From Bemisia tabaci (lineage: Eukaryota > Arthropoda > Insecta > Hemiptera > Aleyrodidae), in assembly GCF_918797505.1 (NCBI RefSeq), contig NC_092797.1, positions 27,417,372 through 27,481,371 on the forward strand: a DNA stretch of 64,000 nt, written 5' to 3'. Position numbers and translations under genes: made by a program. The notes under the pieces were generated by a model. It did no database searches, was not told where the DNA came from, and was given only the letters and a program-made list of their open reading frames with translations. Of this stretch, positions 12,202-24,388 are shown piece by piece. Each line of letters starts with the position of its first letter. Position 1 is the first letter of the stretch.

Positions 12202-15200
12202 TTACGATGAGCCACTGGATGCGTTTTGACGTGCCTTCAAAAAGAGCGGAATGGATGTCCATATGTCGTTTGCGACAATTTTTGGCTCCTCGAAAGCGGC
12301 ATAAAGCCCTCCATCGTTGTACTTCGAAATCCTGACGAGATTTTTGAATTTCCGATTGACTCTAAAATCAGGGGAATAAACTAGTTCGTGGGGGAATCGG
12401 GCGCAAGCAGTTGGCACTTTCACCGGAGCTCTGGAGGAATAAGAGACAGAGAGGTATAAAAAACAGTGCATGATTAGTATAACACATCATATACCTGTAT
12501 AAAATTTCGCTGATGAAAAATGTATCGAGCCTAGTAGGTGCCCTAATCAGTTATGCAGCATTATGAATCTGAAATTGAAGACGGTTTTTCACCACCTTGA
12601 GATTTCCTGAAAATTTGGTGGATGGTGGAAAAACTCAAGACCATTTTTGAATTTAGCGGCAATCGTACACGGCCATGTGAGATTGTCAAGCCTGAGAACT
12701 TTTCCCTCTCATTCTGATAGTGCAATTTCTCTGCCCTTTATAGTTTACCTGCAACTTAATCCGTATTTAATCACAATGTAAATCTTATCCGACTGAAGAC
12801 TATTAACCGTTCAAAAGACAGGATAGAAATTTTTTTCTGGTGCGTCTGATGGGTATAGGACCCATACGTAATGTTTGCCACTGAATCCGAGCAACTCCAA
12901 AACCTACCCTTTCCCACCATCTCCAAAATACAGTTAGAGTTTGCTAGAATGAATTGTCGAAGGATCGGGAAAAATTGTGTCCTAAGCGGCAGTTGGAGTG
13001 AACCGTTTCTCCACTTTAGACAAATTCAGCGGAAGGGTACCTATATCGTCACCTGCCGACAAAATTATCACAAGCGCCATGTAACGTTTAAACATCTGCA
13101 CTGTCATTCAATTTTTTTTACAGAGAAATTGTTTACGAAACTGTCCGAAAATTTCACTGAATTCTCTTTGTGCTGCCGATAAAATTCGGTGAAATTTTCG
13201 AACAGAGTCAACTGACGATTTCCTGTGAAAAATAAAATGGCGGCGGAAATCTTGAAACGCTTGTGATACCTCGGCCGGTAGGTGACAATATGTACTTGTA
13301 TATAGTCTGATAAGCGTCGTTCGATTTAGTAAACTCTTACTGTTCTTTATAATAGTTTCAATTATTCTCTTAGACATATTCCTGCTAAATCTACGGGTCG
13401 GTTTTGGTTCCGTTTGTTTACTATTCAATTTTTGAGTTAAATTCGTGCAAGACCCAAAGCATATGAAATTAGACCCAAAATCTGAGAGAAAGGGGTAGGG
13501 ACAGAAAGAAAGAGGAGGAGAGGGGGAAAAAGGGAGGGAGCGAGAGAGGAAGAAAACTAACGAGAATACAAGGTATAAAACTCACGCATCAAATTTAAGT
13601 TTTATGTAGTCGTTCGATAAATATTCGCTGTATAGTCTCACTGCCGTTAAAATGGAATCTGTCGTCCAGTATATCATAACATTGTCCAGAAGAGCATCGA
13701 GAGTAAATTTCTTAGTAAGGCCTCCGTCCGGTAATTTCCTGTTGGCTGGGTTTGTTAGACTCGAGAATTTATCCATCAAGTATGCAGCTAGACCAATGGG
13801 AGAGTCAAGCAGAGCTGTTCCTGTAATTTATAGATAACAAATTATGTCATTAAAAATAGTGAATACAAAGTGGGGTACATGAAAAAAGATGCCTTTTACT
13901 TAAACTCTTAATATTTCTTTATGGAGCCTCAAAATTTAGTTATTTTGCTGGATTCGAGCATCCCATGGGTCATTTGCTTACATTTAAGTAGAATTTACCA
14001 AAGAAGTTACTCGTAAATTGTATGGAATTTCTAAATTTCATTTCAATTTTTTGGGAGAAGATTAGCAGACATTTTTACATACAATTTTGTGGAAATAACC
14101 CTCGCACAATCAAGAAAAATTGCAAAAATTTTCGAGTGGGAATGCTAGTTATTTTTCTTCCTCAAAATTAAAATATATAGGTTTGGAATATAATTTCTTA
14201 TTTCAGAGATGAGTGCTTTTCAAAAGATGCGATTCGTTTGTGGACGACCACTTAGTACACTGAGAAAAACTATGGTTTATAACCTATTAGAGGTAAATAT
14301 GGAACACCTATAATAGTCGTAAATAACTAATGATTCTCGGTCTGTGAACATACTAAGGTCTCTGTACCTAATTAGGTACCCCGTACCATAACTAAGGTAT
14401 ATGTGCTATTATATATGTAGAGTACTACTATTAGTGGTGTCCATATTTACCTCTAATAGGTTTAAGCCATAGTTTTTCTCATGAGCACTGCGAAGGACAT
14501 GGTACGTTTCTGAAAATATCACTTCATTTTCTTTCAATCGACGTGAATCGATCGACAAACCCGTGGATCGGTCGACAAACCCGTGGATTGGTCGACAAAC
14601 CCGTGAATCGATCGACAAATTATGATCGATTCAGGGTTTGTCGATCGACTCACGTTTTATTTTTCGATCGATTCGTGTCAATCGAATTGAAACCGTTTTT
14701 TACAATAATTCGTCGATAGAGACGGGGTCGATCGGTTCACGTCAATCGATTCAGGTTTTCATTTTCCGATCGATTAATGTCGATCGAATCCATACCCTCC
14801 CTTCTACATCGCTACCAAAAAAATTAGAAGGAGCTTATTTACCGATGGTGTCAGGCTTCGTTGCCTGAAGGTGCAAATATCCAGTTTCGGTCCACAACCA
14901 GTTGGCATAGTCTCGTAAAGGATACAGCCGATGCTCATCCTCCTTGGCCACGGCGAAGCCAGGGATGAAGCTTCCGATCCATACGTGCACAGCGGTCCAA
15001 ACCACCGGTACAGGCGCCAGATGCATATCCATACACATCGTTGAGTGGAAGCCTAACACACTAAAAAAAAGTTAGGAGATTAGTATAGAAGCCAATATTT
15101 CCTCCGTCTTTACCTAGTTGGGTTACTGAGACATATCTAGTAACTGAATATATATGGTTACAAAAGTTTCACGACACACTGCCTCAGTGCATTTTTTTTA

Positions 15201-18200
15201 CGGTACTAAAATTCCGACTAACCTGAGCATAATAATGAAAAGTACAATTAAAAGTGAAACATTCCTTCCTCAATATCGGAAAAAGGCTCAAAACCAAATC
15301 ATATTTAATCATATTCATGGTTTGAACTTCTAAAATTAAATCCTGTGTCCATCCAAGGTTGGGAGGTTTTGAGGGCCATCTGGGATGACATGTTCGCTGA
15401 ATACCTCCGACAATAAACAACAATGTCAAAAAACATAAACAAGCTGTCAATCATATTCAGATTTGCAATTTTTAATCTATGAGCCTTTATGAGCATGTTG
15501 GCCATTTTTTACCATTCATCTTTTGCATCACATTGCGCTGTATCATCTTGCTGAAAAGTTTGTGTTGATCCTAGACTTGACACAGATTGTGTGATCTCTG
15601 ATAAATGTAGAATTTAGTCAGGAATTCTCGGGAATTGCCTCTGTCCCCCATCCATTCATGAACATCTCTCATTAGAAGTCCCTTAAGGGACCACTAATGG
15701 TTACCACTGCCGTGCTAAGGAAGAGCGCCGTATGAGCCATCAGGCCAAAGTTCCTTTGACACATCACGAATATTCAAGAAAATTTGTGAATATTCCTCCC
15801 CTGATTTTTCAAATGATTTTGTTCGTGATTTTGATCCAAAAGTCTGAAAATTTCAAGGAAAAATATTCATAACTTTTCTTCAAAAATAATATTTTCTACG
15901 AGGAAATTTCAACAACAATCGAATGCTCATACGACCTTGCTACTTAGCACGCAGACCAAGGGTGTGTACCTACTTTTCAGGATACGCGATGGCCATATCT
16001 CGACCGATCTTGAAACCCCAGTTTCCGCCGGAAACATAGAATTTCTCATATCCAAGTTTGTTCATAAGCTTCTTGAAGATGACGCCGATCTGCGCAGTGG
16101 CCAGTCCCGAATACGCTGCTGCTTCCGAATACCCGAATCCGGCAGGATGTGCGACGACTTCGAAGACATAGTCAACGTTTTTCCTTGGGGTGATCAACTG
16201 CGGGATCAGCTCGTAGAACTCTCTGATAGATCCTGGCCACCCGTGGATCAACAGGATCGGGATGACTTTCAGGTTCTTTGCACTTGCAGCGGGCTTGGCA
16301 TGGATGAAGTGGATGTCCAATCCTGAACAATATAAATACTAGTATGAATATTGATAGAGGTTTGTTATTTTTTTAAGGGCAATATTATGTCAATCTGCTG
16401 ACTTTTGATAAAAATTTACTGAGCAGTCAGATAGAATGGTGAAATGTAATTTACCCTGCGCCCTTATTTGCGGCTGAGAATTTATAAATTAAGAACAATT
16501 TCAAATTAAGGGTGTATTTGTAATAAATATTCAGGAAAAAATCGATTTGCTGAATTTAAAAAAAAAATATTTCCTAAAGAAGCAGTATGTTAAAGTGGAG
16601 TAACTTTAACGCTCATCTGGTCACAATATTTCATCAACATACGACGGATGTCATAACAGTTTTAAGACATACAAATTATAACCATACACACGTACTTTGT
16701 AAGTAACATAACAGACCAAGGGATTTCAGTACCTCCAGTGTGCGGTCAGTGCAGTGAATTTTCTTCTTGTGATTGAAAAATTAAACTATTGGAATGGCTA
16801 TATACTAAATCCACCAATTTTTAGTAGTGGTACTTGGTTTATACGTATGAATTAATCACTGAATTAAAATGTATTTTTCATTGGCCTTTGAAATTAGCGC
16901 TCAATGCGAAGCATATCCAAACTGAAAAAAAGTCTTAAATCTGCCACCGAGAAATATTTTTTCTTTAATCAAGAATGATACTACTAAACCCAATCATTAC
17001 TTCTCGTTTCTAGAGACACTAAACTTCAATCAAGATGAAAAAAACCTCTCAACTCCATAGTCCATTTCGAGAATCATTACTCTCGACCGAAACACTTTTT
17101 CAGTGTATTGATTTTGTTATGAGTTAAAGTTAAGCGTTTAAAATAAGAAATAATAACTACGACAATACTGACCTGAAACTATCGTTTTAAAATGCGGAAG
17201 ACTGTTTAAAAATTTAAGGCGAGCACTCCAATCATAGCTGTTCAACCAGTAGGATCTTACCTTCTTTAGGTAATCAATATTGAACCCGTACTCAAAACTG
17301 ACTCCTTTTAACGGTGCATGCGGAAACTTGGTGTGATTTAATCGAAATTTGAGGTGTTCTATGACCTAATAATAGTATGTTTGAAAAAAAAGAAATAAAA
17401 AGAAATTAAGCTTAAAAAATAGGGTAAATCATACACCTCATAATACTAGCACGTTAATAAGTAATATAGTTTTGTCATCGATTTATATTTTTATGCGTGT
17501 CACATAAGAGAGGAACAACTGAACAAGGTAGGTTGCAACGTGGAATTGCGTCTTTTGATCAAATATAAAATTACAACTCTTTAAATCTAATAAACCTCAG
17601 CACTATCACTTTTTTGAAGGAGCATATGTTTGGAGACTTAAACGCTGGAGTAGAAAAGTAGACTAGTGCATCAGAACATCGTTACACCATCATTACACCG
17701 TTGGTAGTTACCAGGTACAAACTTGATAAAAAAAAATTTGTCTATTCTCATTCAATCTTTTTATTCTCTCAACCCCCAAGCGAGGACCCCCCCCCCCCCT
17801 CCTCGTCACCGTGTCTCATTTGCCGTCCCGAGTAGCACAGTGCAAAGAAAACTTTTAAATAATTTCGCAATTAAATACAATCACATAAACGCAATCATAC
17901 ATTTCACCATTTTTTTATCACACGAAGGAGGTTTCCATTTGAGAGTGTGAAAGCCCCGGAGAGGAGGGTGGGGGGGTGGAGATCTCCCTCAAAAAATTTG
18001 TCCACTTCCATTTGAGAAAGTTTCGTCCAAACTGTATGCCATATCTGCAAAGCTTCGAGATATTGACAAGTATCCATACTTTTTGTCCGCTAAGGTGTAT
18101 AAAGTTTTCCTCAAGTCTAGTTGGACGATTTCTATCAAACAACCTATGTCGGTTACAATATGGGGTGCTCTAGAAATCTGCATAAGAAGCAACGTAAAAG

Positions 18201-18884
18201 TGGCAGGATCGTTTTGAGAACTGGTACAAGCGGGATTTCAATCTATCAAACAACCAGTGCCAACGAATGCGGGATTCATGAGCCGCGGCATGGAAAAGAG
18301 CGTGTGACAGGGCTCTGAGTTAGACGCCCCGACGACGTTCTCCCTTCGCGCTCGCGCTCGATCATTTGCCGCTGACGTCACTGGCTCTTTAATTAATTCT
18401 CCTTCACTCTTACGGCCAGAGAACTAACCAGCACACCATATTTCTCACTTGCACATATGTCTGTTTGTACCAATAAGTCTAGTTCTATTTAAGAATCTAC
18501 TTAAAATCTATCTGAAACTTTTTTTGAACCGAGGTAAACGTTTTCACATGAGTGGTGGAAATGGTCAAAAATTAAAATAAAAAAAATCCGTATGAAAATG
18601 ACCTTCGGGAGGATATCGGAAAATGGTGTCGGAGAGGGTTGAGATTTCATCCCCTCCCGGTTTCGACTCCAATCGATTCGCGAAGTACTTACGGCTGGGG
18701 ATGTGGTAATAGTGAAAGGACGTATTCCATCGTCTTTCAAAGATTCTGGCTGGCGAGCTCCCCAATTCACGTCCTCTGGAAGAGTGGCTGCAATCTCTTC
18801 AGGGTAGGCTGCATACCACAGTTGAGTGAGAACAACATAACCGCTGATTGCGAGGACGACTCCAGTTATTGCTTTGCAAAACAT
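12202..18884 (-). CDS. JHEH: juvenile hormone epoxide hydrolase homologue lacking two catalytic residues (471 aa, 6 exons)
   Basis: Exons in transcript order: 18693-18884, 17173-17365, 15974-16322, 14843-15060, 13586-13820, 12202-12430. All have GT-AG borders and the frame is open from ATG to TAA (1416 nt). The family is microsomal/juvenile-hormone epoxide hydrolase (alpha/beta hydrolase fold, ER-anchored), which opens the JH epoxide to the diol. An N-terminal membrane anchor covers about residues 5-23. The EHN domain is encoded in exon 2 (FEYGFNIDYLKK). The oxyanion motif HGWPGS is at 155-160. GYLHLQATKPDT is in exon 4 and LLDNVMIYW in exon 5. The nucleophile motif, normally GGDWG, reads GGNWG (Asn229). 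The catalytic-His motif GGHFAAFE reads GGLYAAFE (Leu438). The acid Glu411 is kept, 27 residues before Leu438, the same spacing as Glu404-His431 in human mEH. The frame and splice sites are intact, so I infer an expressed pseudoenzyme rather than a pseudogene. The ATG follows TTTTCACAGG, so a 5' UTR intron is possible. Confidence 0.9.
13037..13295. mobile_element. MITE-like imperfect hairpin
   Basis: The left arm, from GTACCTATATCGTCACCTGC (13037), pairs with the right arm ending GGTAGGTGACAATATGTAC (13295). CACAAGCG and CGCTTGTG lie further in, and an inner inverted pair (CGAAAATTTCACTGAATTC / ATTCGGTGAAATTTTCG) follows. It has no coding capacity. It lies in intron 5 of the epoxide hydrolase homologue. 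Confidence 0.6.
14262..14480. mobile_element. MITE with about 46-bp terminal inverted repeats
   Basis: GAGAAAAACTATGGTTTATA and the following bases to GGAACACC (14308) are repeated in inverse orientation at about 14436-14480, with only a few differences. The interior is AT-rich and non-coding. It sits in intron 4 of the epoxide hydrolase homologue. Confidence 0.75.
14535..14795. repeat. 20-bp tandem array and inverted CGATCGA-rich motifs
   Basis: Three 20-bp units CGACAAACCCGTGGATCGGT start at 14553, 14573 and 14593, followed by a partial unit. From about 14620 the same words recur in inverse orientation and more diverged (TTCAGGGTTTGTCGATCGA, CGATCGATTCGTGTCAATCGA, GATCGGTTCACGTCAATCGA). 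It lies in intron 4 next to the MITE above. Confidence 0.7.
15711..15934. repeat. dispersed repeat family C, copy 1 (about 225 bp)
   Basis: Shares an ordered set of words (CGCCGTATGA, ATCACGAAT, CTGAAAATTTCA, CATAACTT, CAATCGAATGCT-like end) with a second copy at 33694-33919. It is non-coding and lies in intron 3 of the epoxide hydrolase homologue. I saw no clear terminal inverted repeats. Confidence 0.6.
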
Positions 18885-21800
18885 CCTGTGAAAAATTTGA
18901 AAACATAAGATATCTAAAATATTGTGTTTCATTTTGCGATGCTCAAACAAATTCCAAATCACTCTGGTCTGGGGGTTCACCTAAATTTTTCTGATTTATT
19001 TGTTGCAGCCTTGAAGATATTAAGCGCGCGCGGCGTGTCAACGAAAAAATCTAATGTAATTCTAATGAAACTCAATCGCGAAAAAAAATGTGTCACCCTC
19101 GGAATGTATTGTAAGATTAATTCATCTAAAAATCAGTATCAATTATGCATTAAAGAGAGCTTCAAAGAAATCAAACTAAAAGGTTCCCTTGGAAATTATA
19201 AAAGGGTAATATTAAATGAACCAAGAAAAGTCCCCTGTACATTCTTGATTCATTGCCAATCTGTGAAAAACTTCGTTTTGGGGAGTGGATTTAAGTTTGG
19301 ATTTTGAGCCACCCTTTATATATAGATAAACCAGAATCAGATCCAAAAAGAGAAGAGGTACGTGGTATTCAGGAGTTGATCAGGGTTCTGAATTCTGAAT
19401 GAGGCACCACATTCTTCTGATTAATTGAGGAATCATTAAGTTCCACAAAAGCGAAAATATCGTGCAGTGAGAGGTCTGTAAATTTAGGCATATTTTTGCT
19501 GTACACTCCTTTTAAGGTTGTATAAACTGTTGCGCCGCAAGCAAGTCTACGCGAATTACGACGCTGCAGAATAATGAACGAGGGAAAAGCTGATGAAAAA
19601 ATTTGGGTGGACCCTCAAGGACAAGAAAACGAGTTCCGAAATTGGAGGAATTTTCGGAGGCCGCCCACGTTATAAACGAAGAATGTCCTAAAATAACTCA
19701 CTGAATACAGGGAAGAAAGTTAGAGGAGCGCGGTTGGGAGGTAGAGGAAGAGGAATGTGAGATGAGAGAATGATGAGGAGAAAATGATGAAAAACAAATG
19801 ATGGAAAGAAAATGCTCAATTGTAGGTACGTCAATTAAGTAACCATATCCATATCATGAAATTCCAAAAGTATGTAACGCTTTGTTTTCCTTTTCCCTGA
19901 AATTGGCGTTCTATGCTGAATTTAATTTAGATAAAATCGTCCACCCTGCAGTGGTTTTCTCATCTTAAATTTTTGAAAATCGACGGTTTTAGCGTTACGT
20001 ACAGCAGCCTTGAACTTTCCCTCTCCCTTCCTGTAACGCTGAGGCAGACCCATGGGAATGTTCCGTGTTTTTACGGCCCTAAAGTCATAGTAGCAAATCA
20101 TCTCAACTGACTATCTCACCGGCGTACTAATAATCTATTATTTATTTAACAATGAGGGACCTTTCAAAACGGATGAAGAAATAGGAGATTACCAAGAATA
20201 TGGAGAATGATTGCGGGTCGTAAGTGAAGAAAATCCATTTCCGGCCCCAATGTAAAGTTGCGCGAATGACATATCATGTGATAGTTGAATATCTCGTATA
20301 GATCAGCAAAAAATAACAATATCTGTATGGACAGAAAGTTTTGTGATTAACCTGCAGTTTAAGCAAGCCTTGTCGATTGTGAGCAGAAGTGTAACTGGTG
20401 ACTAATCTTTTTTTACAGAGATTTTACACTCATCGGGATTGGTGGTGACGTAGTCTTTTTTTAAAGAGATTTTTCAGTTCATCGGGAAATTGGTGATTTT
20501 ATTCACTTGCGGTACTAAAGCGCGTTTGGAAAAAAGGCTCGGAATTCCTCGAATCAAAGATTTTTCTGGCACGCAAAATTCATGAGAATACCTATATGCA
20601 GGGAAGAACAGAAAGTTCCAACAACAATTACTGAGCAGGTTTTTTTCCAAATTAAGAAACCGCCTTTGACCTTGTCCAGCGATTTAAAGAGAGAATTCGG
20701 CAATTAATGAAAAACGTGAGACTACATACGTCATTATTGCAAATGAAACTAACCGACCTTTCAAATTGTTGATGTTTTTTTTAAAGTATGCATTTTTGGA
20801 GAAATTTTAGCGCAAATAGCGCCAAAAACTAACGATTGTCAAAAGTGTGAGTAACGCTAGTCCGTGCACAGATACTGGTCTTTTATATTTCCAGATTAGG
20901 CGAATTTTATGCAAATATTAGACAATTTACTATTGTTCACATTTCAGAGTGGGAGAGGTTGTTGATTGATAAAAAGATTTCATTTTCTGTGAAGAAAGAT
21001 TAGCTTGAAATAGAAATTCGTAAGAGCGCGAAATGAAATAGATTCAACCATACCCTCTAAGGAATCTATTCCTATAGTTTCAAATACCGGTGTTGAGCAA
21101 GGAAATATTTATATAGAGATTGAAGAAGGTAATGGTATTTTTTTCCTTTGTGTTTCCACTTTCTTTAATATCGAGAGAGGATTTAAATGTTCGAACTCGT
21201 GGCTCTGACAAAAATTGTTCCTCAAGTTTACCGACCAAAAACTGTTCATCCAGGTTATTCAGAGGTGTGCACCATCATTTCCTTTAGGCGATTTGCACAT
21301 TGTCACTTCCCAAAATGAAGAGGGTGGAGTTCCGCAAATCATTCATTTAAAAACAAAAGAAAAAGAGAAAAAAAATCATTTTTCAAATGAAAGATAACTA
21401 GTCCACAAGCGCAAAAGTGTGACGAGTAATTTCACAACTGTAACACCCCCCCCCCCCCTCAACGTTATAGTTACATTTAAGAACAAACTCTGGCCATTTA
21501 CATGACAGATGGCTTAAAATATTGAAATCTTTTGCATAACTGATGTCAGGGTCATAGAGGTGAGCAGGAGGATCGTCGTGATGAAGGGGTACATGTACAA
21601 GATCATGACATGAGAAAGTATCGGACCGTATTTATGGACGGTCCCTTTTTCAGATATGTCCATAGGTAAACAAGTAAGCAAATTGGTTTAGGAACAATTT
21701 AACTAAAGTTTGCAATAAGGATCTACTATTACTTGGTTCATTAATAAAAGCACTTATCGCAGGTATAAGAAAACTATTGGCACATGTGGTTTCTAAAATG

Positions 21801-23651
21801 AGTCAGAATTATAGTAGTTTTTCATTACAAAATTTTGGTGTATCTACTGAAATCGCGGAAGAAGGAAATTCAGGGTTTTGAGTCGTGAAAAACAGGTTAT
21901 ACCGTTCGCCATCGAGAGGTTAGTGGACAAAGCTCTGATGGTTGTAAAAAAAAAACAAGAAGAAAAAATCCAACATGAGTATGTTGGAAAAGCGTGCCGA
22001 ATAACTGAAATGTTGGACAAATACCTCTTATTTTCACGTCTTTGCTTTTTGCATCAATTGGTACTTTTTGCTAAATTTGGGAGAAAATATTGATTCATGA
22101 ACGTTGAATGTAAATTAATTTTAAAGATTCCGTCCAATTATCTTGATTTTAAGCTGATATGCGGCATTTGCGCACGACCGTGATTTGGGCGAACTGCCGT
22201 GCATCGAAATCGCGTTCAGTTAATCTCTTTGGATTTCGAACTGTAACTTCTCTCCTATTCGGCCGATTTGTACAAATGAGGTCTCTTTTTATTTGTACTT
22301 CAACGGAAAGTAAAGAAAAACTCGCTAAATAGACGGAAAACAATTTTTGAGAAAATTTGGTGGATCCTGGCATCACGGTGAATGGTTAATCGGTTAATCG
22401 CCTCGCCGTCTTTTATTGCCTTGCTCGAAACCGGACACCCAAAGCTATATCGCGAGATAACTGTAGTGGTTTAAGTGGATTTCGGCAGGGGCCATGGTTA
22501 GTACATAGTATAATGAGTCACGAGGCTCATCACAGATTGCACTTACAGTGCAAGACGCTCATTGGCTATAGAGTTTTGGCGGGAAAGAAGGTTCTAGAGT
22601 TGAGTCCTCCGAGCGTAAGAAAGCTCCTATGAGGTTTCTGTCAAATTGAATAATACGGTTTTGACAGAAAAATGTTCTCAAGGGTTTCCAATTAGCAGTT
22701 CATTAGATTTTTTGGTAAAAGACCATCAGGGCTTGACAGTGTAATGGTTCAAAGACAAAGAAACGGGTGCGAGGAAAAAAGTATTTGGACGACCCGTTGA
22801 ATAGCATTGGTTGATCTGTGTGCTGTACTATGGTACATCCGAGTGATTTCAAAAAGCGAGCCCTACTGGCACGCTTAAAACTAACAGCTCTGTGCCTAAG
22901 CCCGACGTAAATGATTTGAACCCGAAATGGGTGATACAGTTCTGCATGGCCAGCATGTTATGTTTTTGTTTCAGTCAAAGAACATTACCCCAATTTGATC
23001 CAATTAAAACATTTTAAAACAAAACCTTTAAAGCTTGTTGCTTGTAGCTTGCAGCTTGTAGGAAAACTTTGTAAAAAAGTAAAACTTACCTTCCACACCG
23101 GCGAAAAACGTGCTGATAAAATAAGAGGAAGAGAAAGCACGCGAAGAAAAAAAAGCACTTATGAATAAAAGAAATATTAAAAATGAAAAGAAAAACGTTT
23201 AATTTTGCGCGCCAACGGGTGTTGATGAGGTTTGGTGAGGTGTAGGTGTAAGCCCGTGCAAGAGCCTACTGATTCCAGTGATTGCAGATCGTCAAGCGAC
23301 GACGCCCAAACTTGAGACCATCGCGCCGGTAAGCCGGCTTCAATTTTTTGTCGCACCGGCTTAATGTAAATAAAAACTGCGCAGGAATCGTAATTACCTG
23401 TAGATAACGAGGTCAATGTGAGAGGAAGGGGATGACCATGGTGACTGGTGAAGAATCACGCTGTTTTTTGACACCACAACAATAGCGAGTTGTAAGCAAA
23501 ATATTCTCAGTAATTGTTCTCTGTCATAAAAATATACTCAAACATTTTAATTTAAGGTCTGAGAAAGCTTGAAATCGTGTGGACATCGTTTTCTTCAATT
23601 TCTATTAATTTTTGCTTTTTGCAAAGAGAAAAGCATGTATAAAAGGAGAAT
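18885..23651. other. intergenic region, no recognised gene
   Basis: 5' flank of the epoxide hydrolase homologue. The longest ORF (18924-19307, plus, 127 codons) has no recognisable motif and an AT-driven composition. A small direct duplication of about 40 bp lies at 20407-20495 (CTTTTTTTACAGAGATTTT then ATCGGGA..TTGGTG, twice). A C run lies at about 21447-21460. The promoter of the minus-strand gene is presumably just right of 18.9 kb, but I see no clear core element. Confidence 0.45.
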
Positions 23652-23902
23652 TAAGGGGTCGGAGGACAAGGCGCATAAGTGCAGTTTTTGAAAAAAATGA
23701 GATTTTAATGATTTCAAGTAAAACGAATCTTAATGCACATTCTGTGAAAAAATCGCCTCCCAAATTCCAATCTCTAAGCATCACTAAATCAGTTCGGACT
23801 TTCTTCCTGTCATAAGGAGCCATGTAATTTCGAAAACTTCAAACATTTATTTCTCGAAATAGCAAAAAACTGCACTTGTCGCTTTGTCCTCCAAACCCTC
23901 AA
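23652..23902. mobile_element. MITE family A, copy 1
   Basis: Ends AAGGGGTCGGAGGACA and TGTCCTCCAAACCCTC are inverted repeats. Just inside lie GCATAAGTGCAGTTTTT and AAAAAACTGCACTTGTC. A diverged second copy lies at 34894-35141. About 250 bp, non-coding. Confidence 0.75.
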
Positions 23903-24213
23903 TTGTACTTCACTTTATTACAATTTTTGTTACATCCCATCCACTAATTAAGTAGCTTGTATCAAGCAGATAATTCTTGAATTGCCGCCAAGAATTTTCT
24001 TTATCTTGCTTTAAGCTGACTTTTCTTGATTCAAGAAAAATAATCTGGCTAGCAAAAAGTAGCTTATATTAACCAGCAAAATTCTTATTTAGAAGAAATA
24101 CTTTTGGCGGCAAAAGATTTTTTTTTCGTGAGGTCAAAATGTTACCGCATTCATACTTATACATACATATCGATTTCCGGTGAGAAAATTTGCCTCACAA
24201 CGAATCGATTGTC

Positions 24214-24388
24214 TTACATACATTTAAATGGAAGAGGAGCAGTGTTGCCAACTTTCAAGAGTCGCCGCTGTCCACGGTTCATCGCATCAAGTTCTCGGGT
24301 GATTTTTCTTGCCGTGCGTTCAAGTCTCCGAGCGATATCATCCGCTAGAAACGCATTCTTGCTCCAAACCAAACCTTCCGTCTTGCAC
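24214..24388 (-). CDS. candidate terminal exon, unknown product
   Basis: Minus strand: acceptor TTTCCCTTTATAAGCAG, then 57 open codons to TAA. The stretch is more GC-rich than its surroundings and encodes a helical, basic segment (ADDIARRLERTARKITRELD) followed by MNRGQRRLLKV. I do not recognise it and found no upstream exons. It may be a real last exon, a decayed gene or chance. Flanking sequence through 26,287 holds nothing else I can support apart from a possible 5' UTR donor near 25,593. Confidence 0.3.

Noticed and set aside
12197..12204. AATAAA overlapping the stop codon of the epoxide hydrolase homologue
   Set aside because: It would leave almost no 3' UTR, so it is unlikely to be the functional signal.
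18924..19307. 127-codon plus-strand ORF upstream of the epoxide hydrolase homologue
   Set aside because: No motif, no neighbouring exons and AT-rich codon content; probably chance.
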